Shown here: piece after piece, positions 29,867 through 35,301 of the stretch | How positions within the stretch are numbered: position 1 is the first letter of the stretch | Layout: each line of letters begins with the position of its first letter | Assembly: GCA_016196755.1 (NCBI GenBank) | Contig: JACPXC010000063.1 | Location: forward strand, 1 to 36,913 | Reading direction: 5' to 3' | Source of the DNA: Elusimicrobiota bacterium | GTDB lineage: Bacteria; Elusimicrobiota; Elusimicrobia; UBA1565 | DNA length: 36,913 nt | Position numbers and translations under genes: made by a program | The notes under the pieces: generated by a model | What the model was told of the DNA's origin: nothing | The model's input: the letters and a program-made list of their open reading frames with translations, nothing else | Databases searched by the model: none

Positions 29867-30570
29867 CACAGGGCGAGACTCTCCGGGGCCTGCTCGAGCG
29901 CGTCGGCGCCGCGCGCAGGGCCGGCAGCGAGCCCTTGGTCCTGCTCGACTTAGACGACACCCTGCTCGCCACCGCCCAGCGCCACGTGCGCATCATGGCC
30001 GAGTTCGCCGCGGCGCGGCCGGAGGCGGCGGCCATCGCCCAGATCCCGCCCGCCGCCGTCCGCTATCTCGTCACCGAGACGGCCGAGGCGGCCGGCCTGA
30101 CCCATCCCGAGCTGCTCAGCGAGCTTAAGGAGTTCTGGTGCAAGCGCTTCTTCGCCAACGAGTACCTGGCCCACGACGACCAGGTCCCCGGCGCGGCGGC
30201 CTACTGCAAGCTGATCGTCAAGGGCGGCGGGGTGCCGGTCTACTTCACGGGCCGCGACGAGGGGATGCGCGAAGGGACGCTCAAGAGCCTGGCCCGCCAC
30301 GGCTTCCCGATGCCCGATGAAGGCGGCGAGGCGCGGCTGGTCTTGAAGGACAAGTTCGACACGCCGGACTTAGAGTATAAGCGCCGGGGCCTGGACATCC
30401 TGGCGGGCCGCGGCTCGGTGGAGGGCGGCTTCGAGAACGAGCCGGCCCACATCAACCTCTTCGACGACCGCTTCCCGGCGGCCACCAACATCTTCGTCGA
30501 CACCAAACACTCGGGCAAGCCCGTGAAGCCCAAGGCCCACCTGCCCGTCGTCCGCGACTTCCTGATCTAG
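29863..30570 (+). CDS. HAD-superfamily hydrolase
   Basis: The protein has 235 residues, with the GTG start overlapping the transporter stop. Motif I is VLLDLDDTLLAT (nucleophile Asp and DxDxT), motif II is VYFTGRDEGM (Thr), a Lys lies in LVLKDKFDTPD, and motif IV is NLFDDRFPAATN (Asp pair). A helical cap of about 100 residues sits between motifs I and II. These are the complete catalytic elements of a phosphatase-type HAD. Substrate unknown; genetic linkage to the OPA transporter points to an organophosphate. Confidence 0.82.
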   Translation: MTQGETLRGLLERVGAARRAGSEPLVLLDLDDTLLATAQRHVRIMAEFAAARPEAAAIAQIPPAAVRYLVTETAEAAGLTHPELLSELKEFWCKRFFANEYLAHDDQVPGAAAYCKLIVKGGGVPVYFTGRDEGMREGTLKSLARHGFPMPDEGGEARLVLKDKFDTPDLEYKRRGLDILAGRGSVEGGFENEPAHINLFDDRFPAATNIFVDTKHSGKPVKPKAHLPVVRDFLI

Positions 30571-30587
30571 CGGGGCGGAGCCCCGCT
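30569..30587. terminator. GC-rich hairpin between convergent genes
   Basis: AGCGGGGC and GCCCCGCT form an 8-bp stem with a GGA loop, beginning at the end of the HAD stop codon. A second pair (GCCGGGC at 30590-30596, GCCCGGC at 30617-30623) follows before the convergent CDGSH stop at 30629. No T run is present, so termination is inferred from position and structure. Confidence 0.4.
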
Positions 30588-30628
30588 GTGCCGGGCTTCG
30601 ATGGGGTTATGAGGGCGCCCGGCCTAGC

Positions 30629-30883
30629 TCACGCCGCCGGCGGCAGGGTGCGGTGCGAGCCGTCGCAGTACGGCTTGTTCTTGGAGTGCTTGCAGCCGCA
30701 CCAGGCCACTTTTTTGCACTCGGCCAGCTCGACGATGACGGGGGTCATCCCTGTGCCGAGGCGGCCGTGGGAACCGTCGCAGTAGGGCTGTTTCTGGGAG
30801 TGGCCGCAGGAGCACCAGGCCTTCCGTCCGGGCTGTTCGTCGACGACGTAGGGCGCGCGCTGGGGGATGATAGGTTCGCTCAT
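30629..30883 (-). CDS. tandem CDGSH-type iron-sulfur protein
   Basis: The protein has 84 residues and two CDGSH [2Fe-2S] sites: C24, C26, C35, H39 (CSCGHSQKQPYCDGSH) and C62, C64, C73, H77 (CGCKHSKNKPYCDGSH). Both have the full 3Cys-1His ligand set. The size and tandem arrangement match prokaryotic type II CDGSH proteins, which are soluble and redox active. The ATG at 30883 follows a TATACT box (30890-30895) by exactly 6 nt. It is transcribed alone, next to the iron-related operon on the same strand. Confidence 0.92.
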   Translation of the reverse strand: MSEPIIPQRAPYVVDEQPGRKAWCSCGHSQKQPYCDGSHGRLGTGMTPVIVELAECKKVAWCGCKHSKNKPYCDGSHRTLPPAA

Positions 30884-30889
30884 GACCTC

Positions 30890-30895
30890 AGTATA
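30890..30895 (-). promoter_or_regulatory. leaderless -10 box (TATACT) of the CDGSH gene
   Basis: TATACT on the minus strand ends 6 nt before the ATG; GAGGTC lies between. GAGG could act as a very weak Shine-Dalgarno, but the -10 would place the transcript start at the ATG itself. Confidence 0.5.
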
Positions 30896-30961
30896 GCGCT
30901 TGGCGGCGCGCCCGACCAACACGCAGACCGCGGGCGTCTCCGGCGCGCCAGCCTTCGCGGG

Positions 30962-31618
30962 TCACCGCCCGGTCGACGGCGCGGCCAGGGCGATGTCGGC
31001 GTACCAGGCCTCGGCGCGGGCTCCGGTCTGGTCGGTGTCGGTCATGACGGCCACGCCGGCCAAGGGCGGGGGCGGCTCGCCGAAGAGCGCGGCGTAATCG
31101 GCCAGGAGGTCGCGCCGCTCCGCGGCCCAGGTCCCGGCCCCGGCGCTTCCCGAGCGGACGGCCAGCATGCGCACGCGGTCGGTGTAGGGATTGGGCCAGG
31201 AGGAGCCCGCGGGCTCATGCCCGGCCCAGACGTAGGCGATCCCGGCGTGGGGCGGGTACTCGCCGTAGAGCGCCTTTGCCAGCGCGTACTTGGCGCGCGT
31301 CCCGAGGCCCGCGCGCCGCGGTTCGTACCGGAACGTGACGTAGACCCGGGCGGCGAAGTCGTCGCCGTCCTTGGCCCGCTCGCCCGCGTGGACGAGCGGG
31401 GCGTTCACCTTCCAGCGCCAGCTCAGCACGGGTCGCTCCGCGGCGGGTCCCGAGAGGCGGAAGATCATGCCCGAGGAGGAGGCCGAGCTCACGGCATGGA
31501 AGGCGCCCTCGGCGTAGGCGTATTCGGTGGCGCGCTGGACCTTCTTGAAGCGCAGGGGCTCCCAGCCGGCGGCGCTGACGCTCGAGAGCACGACCAGCGC
31601 CGCGGCCGCGGCGCTCAT
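30962..31618 (-). CDS. exported DUF3047-like protein
   Basis: The protein has 218 residues. A short signal peptide (AAAALVVLSSVSAAG) is followed by a beta-rich domain with the DUF3047 pattern: PVLSWRWKVNAPLVHAGE, DGDDFAARVYVTF, AGIAYVWAGHEPAGSSWPNP and ADIALAA. The family is periplasmic and uncharacterised. Its ATG begins immediately after the stop of the upstream 4-TM gene. It is the last gene of the fur-headed operon, so a role in the same metal/redox function is inferred. Confidence 0.75.
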   Translation of the reverse strand: MSAAAAALVVLSSVSAAGWEPLRFKKVQRATEYAYAEGAFHAVSSASSSGMIFRLSGPAAERPVLSWRWKVNAPLVHAGERAKDGDDFAARVYVTFRYEPRRAGLGTRAKYALAKALYGEYPPHAGIAYVWAGHEPAGSSWPNPYTDRVRMLAVRSGSAGAGTWAAERRDLLADYAALFGEPPPPLAGVAVMTDTDQTGARAEAWYADIALAAPSTGR

Positions 31619-32140
31619 CTAGTGGTGCGCTCGGCGGTGATGGTGGGGGTGGGGCTTGTCGTCGCGCGCCGCCCTGAACAAGAAGAGGGCCAGGCCGGCG
31701 ATGAGGCCGCCGAGGACGCCTTGGAAGAGCAGGAAGGCCGCGACGCGCAGGGGCGCGAATGCGGGGTCGACGAAGCGGACCAGCCAGCCCGAGGATTCCT
31801 CCAGGATCGCCGACCCGAAAGCCAGCCAGGCGATGCGGGCCTTGGCCCGGTCGGAGAAGGGAGCGAAGATGACGAGATGAGTGAGCAGAAGGAGCACCAG
31901 CGCCATCATCGGCAAGTGGGCGTGGGCGGTCTCGAGCATGGACGCGTAGCTGCGCGGGTTGGAGAAGCCGTCCGGCGAGCCCAGGTAATAATCGCGCACC
32001 GAGGCCGGCGAGAGGCCCATGCGCTGGAAGTACATCGCAAAGCCCGTAAGCCAAAGGCCGGCCAGCATGGCCAGCGACAGGCCGAGCGTGAGCCGCATCG
32101 GGGCCTTGTGCTGGAAGCCGCCCTGCTGGAGATACTTCAT
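31619..32140 (-). CDS. four-helix membrane protein with membrane histidines and His-rich tail
   Basis: The protein has 173 residues. Hydrophobic helices lie at about 15-38, 72-93, 101-122 and 131-156. Helix 2 carries H73, H75 and H88 (ETAHAHLPMMALVLLLLTHL), placed as possible heme or metal ligands. The cytosolic or periplasmic C-terminus is DKPHPHHHRRAHH with six His. I do not recognise a named family. Its position between an FMN-binding protein and DUF3047 suggests an electron-transfer or metal-handling membrane subunit; heme binding is a hypothesis. It overlaps the FMN gene by ATGA. Confidence 0.7.
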   Translation of the reverse strand: MKYLQQGGFQHKAPMRLTLGLSLAMLAGLWLTGFAMYFQRMGLSPASVRDYYLGSPDGFSNPRSYASMLETAHAHLPMMALVLLLLTHLVIFAPFSDRAKARIAWLAFGSAILEESSGWLVRFVDPAFAPLRVAAFLLFQGVLGGLIAGLALFLFRAARDDKPHPHHHRRAHH

Positions 32141-32670
32141 TCGGTCTTCCCCGTGAGGACGGCATGCACGGCCAACAGACGTCGGGCCGAGTCGGAGAAG
32201 GCCGACGAGGTCAACGTCGCGCCGGTCTGGTTGCGCAAGAGCCCGCCGATGCGGAGGTCCCTGTCGAGCGGCCGGGCTTTGAGCTGGGCCAGCCAGCGCG
32301 CGCTGGCCCGATAGTCATCGGGCTCGTCGAAGGTCAGGACCTCGAGGAAGCGCAGGGTCCCGTCCGGCGCCACCGCGGCCATGACGGTGGCCGGCATGGT
32401 GCGCACGATGACCCGGTCGAAATAGGCCCAGCCGGCCGCCGCGCCGCTGGAGGTGCCGACATAATAGGTCCAGACTTTGGATTCCACCTTGGTCTTGGCC
32501 AGCGACTCCGCTCTCGCCACCTGCGCATCGGTGAGGTAGGCGGTCCTGCGCTCCACGGCCGCGCCCGCCGGGAAAGCCAAGCCCAACGCCTGCTTCTGGG
32601 AGAGCAGCAGGCGGGCCTGGCTTTCTCCGGCGCCCAGCAGCAGGGCGCTCAGCAGACCGAAGAGCGGCAT
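32137..32670 (-). CDS. exported FMN-binding domain protein (covalently flavinylated type)
   Basis: The protein has 177 residues with a signal peptide ending near ESQA. The C-terminal half is an FMN_bind domain (VIVRTMPATVMAAVAPDGTL, FDEPDDYRASARWLAQL). It ends in the attachment motif QTGATLTSSAF, where T152 corresponds to the threonine that ApbE esterifies to FMN in NqrC- and RnfG-type domains. apbE lies two genes upstream in the same operon. It therefore probably carries covalent FMN in the periplasm and relays electrons. It starts 3 nt after the porin stop. Confidence 0.85.
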   Translation of the reverse strand: MPLFGLLSALLLGAGESQARLLLSQKQALGLAFPAGAAVERRTAYLTDAQVARAESLAKTKVESKVWTYYVGTSSGAAAGWAYFDRVIVRTMPATVMAAVAPDGTLRFLEVLTFDEPDDYRASARWLAQLKARPLDRDLRIGGLLRNQTGATLTSSAFSDSARRLLAVHAVLTGKTE

Positions 32671-32673
32671 CGC

Positions 32674-33975
32674 CTAGAAAATATAGCCCATTCCGAGGTT
32701 GGTCTGCCCGACTCCCGTCAAGCCTTGGTCCTTCAGGAACTGATGGTCGAACTTCATGACGACCTGGCTCACGGGTTTGTAGCCCACACCGAGGGTATAC
32801 TCGGTGCGGCTGTTGGACGGGTTCTTGCGCCAGGCATGCGGCACGCCGGCCTGGGTGTCGTAGCGCTCGTAGCGCGCGAACGGCGTCAGCGACTGCCCCT
32901 TCGGGTTGGCGAACGGGGCAAGGACGTCGTAGGCGGCCTCCAGGTAGCCGCCGAACATCTTGGAGCCCACGGAGCCCGTGCCGCCGACGGCGTTGCCCTG
33001 GACGGCGTTGAGGCTGTCGACGTTCCCGATCTTGACCTCGGAATAGAGGCCGCGCAGCTCCGCGCCGCGCCAGGCCAGCTTGGCATGCGTCTCCCAGAGC
33101 GTCACCGGGACCGACGGCAGGCGCACCTGGCTCTGGTCGGCCTCGCCGACGTAGAGCGAGCCGCCCACCATCACGCCCTCCACCGGCGAGACGTCCAGGC
33201 GCGAGACCCACGCCGGGTCCTCGAGATAGCTCTTGGCCGCCGAGGAGCGTCCGTTGCGAAGGCCGCTGGCGGCGCTAAAGCCGGTCACGCCGGTGTCGGT
33301 GCCTGCCTGCAGGCCGCTGACCACGTAGCTCCGGTAGCTGAGCGGACCCCATTCGCCGAACAGGCCGGCGCCGTTCTCGCGCCAGGTGCTCGGGATGAGG
33401 TTGGTCTCGACGGAAGGGCGCTTCACGCCGTTGTAGGTGGTCGGCTCGTGGATCTCGTTGACGAGGCCCACCGGCATAAGCAAGACCCCCGCGCGGAAGG
33501 CCAGCGGATCGCCGAAGGGCTTGAAGTCGATGGCCGCCATCTCCACCGAGACCTCGCCGCGGGTCTTGCCGGTGCTGCCGTGCTCGAACTCGATCTCCGA
33601 GTTGAAGGTGATCCAGTCGTTGAATTTGTAGCCCACGTAGAGGATCGCGCGCACCATGTCGACGACGTCGCGCTTGCCGGCGCCGGTGCCGTTCTGTTTC
33701 TTGGGCTGGAAGTTCTCGTAGGCCATCTCGCCGTAGCCGCCGATCGAGACGCGCTTGGGGGCCTTGCCGTAGACCTTCGAGGCGGCCGGGCCCAAGCCCA
33801 GAACCGAGACGAGCTCGGGCTCGGCGGCCTCGCCGAGCTTAAGGCGCTCCACCTCGCCGGCCAGGGCCTCGATCTTGCGCTCGAGGTCTGCGACCTTGAC
33901 GTCGGTGCTCTGGGCCGCCAGCGGCGCGGCGGCCGCGCAGAACAGACAGGCGGTGAGGATCAGTCTTGCGTTCAT
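32674..33975 (-). CDS. OprO/OprP-like outer-membrane porin
   Basis: The protein has 433 residues. The start is the ATG at 33975, with AAGGAGA six bases upstream and an ATGA overlap with apbE. The signal peptide ends at AAPLAAQ, and a short coiled coil (VADLERKIEALAGEVERLKL) follows, as in many OprO/P-type porins. The barrel contains SIGGYGEMAYENF, ILYVGYKFNDWITFNSEIEF and EHGSTGKTRGEVSVEMAAID and ends in LGMGYIF with terminal Phe. OprO/P relatives pass phosphate or other anions; the operon suggests an iron-related solute here, which is inference. Confidence 0.82.
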   Translation of the reverse strand: MNARLILTACLFCAAAAPLAAQSTDVKVADLERKIEALAGEVERLKLGEAAEPELVSVLGLGPAASKVYGKAPKRVSIGGYGEMAYENFQPKKQNGTGAGKRDVVDMVRAILYVGYKFNDWITFNSEIEFEHGSTGKTRGEVSVEMAAIDFKPFGDPLAFRAGVLLMPVGLVNEIHEPTTYNGVKRPSVETNLIPSTWRENGAGLFGEWGPLSYRSYVVSGLQAGTDTGVTGFSAASGLRNGRSSAAKSYLEDPAWVSRLDVSPVEGVMVGGSLYVGEADQSQVRLPSVPVTLWETHAKLAWRGAELRGLYSEVKIGNVDSLNAVQGNAVGGTGSVGSKMFGGYLEAAYDVLAPFANPKGQSLTPFARYERYDTQAGVPHAWRKNPSNSRTEYTLGVGYKPVSQVVMKFDHQFLKDQGLTGVGQTNLGMGYIF

Positions 33976-34781
33976 GGCACTCTCCTTGGACAATGTCCGA
34001 ATCGTTCCGGCCGTCCACCCTCGTCGGACACCACGAGGGCGCAGCCCGGAAAATCGCGCGGCAGGGCCTTGGGACCGGCCGCGAAAAGCGCCGTGGACCA
34101 AGCGTCGGCCTCGGCGGCGGAGGGTAGGACGACCGTGGCGGAACCCGCTTTACGCGCCGGCCGCCAACTGCCGGGCGCTACGATGTGGCCAGGCTGCTCC
34201 GCATCTCCCGAGGTCGAGGCCGAGGCGTCGCGCAGCGGGAGCCGGGCCCCCGGCGTCTCCACCTCCCAGGCGCCTAGGGCGTAGACCTGCCCGCCGAAAT
34301 TGAGGAAGGCCGAGGAGATCCCTCTCGCGCGCAGCGCCGACGCCGCGGCGTCGAGGGCGTAGCCTTTGCCCACGCCGCCGAAGTCGAGCCGGGCGCCGGC
34401 GGGAAGCTCCACGCTCCGGGCGGAGGCGTCCAGGCGCAGGCGGCCGAAGCCGCGCGCGGGGGGAGAGGACGAGTAGGTCGGGTCGAACGCTCCCCCGCTG
34501 GCCGCCCAGACCGACGAGGACACCTGGAGGATGCTCCAGAGGTCGTCGGAAACCTTCACCGGGCCCGCGCCGGCGGCGCGGTTGAGGCGCGACACCTCGC
34601 TGCCATCCTTGAAAGTGCTCAGGAGGCGGTCGAGCCGCTCGACCTCGGCGAAGGCCGCGCCGCCGTCGTCTGCCGAGGTGATCTCGAGCAGGGTCCCCAT
34701 GACCCAGCGGGAGCGCGCCGCCGCGGAGGCGCCATTATTGATACGCAGTATCAATAGGAAGGCAAAAAAAACAGGCCTCAT
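33972..34781 (-). CDS. apbE: FAD:protein FMN transferase ApbE
   Basis: The protein has 269 residues. The ATG at 34781 overlaps the fur stop (ATGA). The signal peptide covers about residues 1-22. Family motifs are VMGTLLEIT near residue 28, ASGGAFDPTYSS (about 94-105), LDFGGVGKGYALDAAA (132-147) and the metal-binding DAWSTALFAAG (226-236, D226 and T230). ApbE uses FAD to attach FMN to Thr of exported flavoproteins; the target is probably the FMN-binding protein encoded two genes downstream. The length is slightly shorter than typical (about 300). A perfect palindrome lies in its signal-peptide codons. Confidence 0.92.
   Translation of the reverse strand: MRPVFFAFLLILRINNGASAAARSRWVMGTLLEITSADDGGAAFAEVERLDRLLSTFKDGSEVSRLNRAAGAGPVKVSDDLWSILQVSSSVWAASGGAFDPTYSSSPPARGFGRLRLDASARSVELPAGARLDFGGVGKGYALDAAASALRARGISSAFLNFGGQVYALGAWEVETPGARLPLRDASASTSGDAEQPGHIVAPGSWRPARKAGSATVVLPSAAEADAWSTALFAAGPKALPRDFPGCALVVSDEGGRPERFGHCPRRVP
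34736..34756. promoter_or_regulatory. perfect palindromic operator inside the 5' end of apbE
   Basis: Nine-base arms TATTGATAC and GTATCAATA flank GCA. The site lies 25 bp into apbE. It is AT-rich in a very GC-rich coding context, and the same sequence family recurs in front of fur. It is probably a binding site of the Fur-family protein encoded just upstream. Confidence 0.65.
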
Positions 34782-35248
34782 TCCTTTCCCCGGCATGTCC
34801 TGCAGCGTCCGAAGATCTCGTGGCGGTGCCAGGAGGGCTCGAAGCCCGCCTTCTGGCAGACGCGGTGCTGGATCTTCTCGAGCTTGGGCCAGCGCACCTC
34901 GGTGATGTCTCCGCAGACCGTGCAGATCAAGTGGTCGTGGTGGGGGCGCTCCAGGTTCACCTCGAAGCGCGCGGCGCCCTGAGGGCCGGAGACTCGGCTC
35001 ACCAGGTCGGATTCGAGCAGCACCTTGAGGGTCCTGAACACCGTGGCCCGGCCTACGCCGGCGGCTCCCAGCGCTTTCAATATCTCATCGATCGATACGT
35101 GACGGTCGGCTGCGAGCAGGAAATCCAGGATGGCGGCGCGCTGGCTAGTCAGGCGCAGCCCGCGCTTGGAGAGCTGGTCGGCGAATACCTCGCGCGCGCG
35201 GGCGACGTAGCCGGAACGGCCGGGCAGGAAGCGGAGCTTGTCGGGCAT
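34778..35248 (-). CDS. Fur-family metal-dependent repressor
   Basis: The protein has 156 residues. The winged helix has LRLTSQRAAILDFLL, HVSIDEILKAL and GRATVFRTLKVLLES. The metal-binding dimerisation domain has RPHHDHLICTVCG (H103, H104, D105, H106), with zinc pairs C109/C112 and C149/C152. Within the superfamily (Fur, Zur, PerR, Mur) the residues do not settle the metal; Fur or PerR are most likely. It heads the operon with apbE, the porin and the FMN-binding protein. An operator-like palindrome lies directly upstream, implying autoregulation. Confidence 0.9.
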   Translation of the reverse strand: MPDKLRFLPGRSGYVARAREVFADQLSKRGLRLTSQRAAILDFLLAADRHVSIDEILKALGAAGVGRATVFRTLKVLLESDLVSRVSGPQGAARFEVNLERPHHDHLICTVCGDITEVRWPKLEKIQHRVCQKAGFEPSWHRHEIFGRCRTCRGKE

Positions 35249-35252
35249 TTAT

Positions 35253-35299
35253 TATTGATACCGAGTCTCATTAATGTATATCCCGAACGCGCTTGTCAA
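35253..35299 (-). promoter_or_regulatory. promoter and operator of the fur-headed operon
   Basis: Operator: TATTGATAC-CGA-GTCTCATTA on the plus strand (35253-35273) shares the complete left arm and 7 of 9 right-arm bases with the palindrome inside apbE. Promoter (minus strand): TTGACA at 35294-35299, with AT-rich -10 sequence TATACATT at about 35273-35280; TACATT gives a 15-bp spacer, shorter than ideal. The operator lies at and just downstream of the -10, so binding would block initiation. Position 35249 onward leads directly into the fur ATG without a Shine-Dalgarno. Confidence 0.6.
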
Positions 35300-35301
35300 G
35301 T

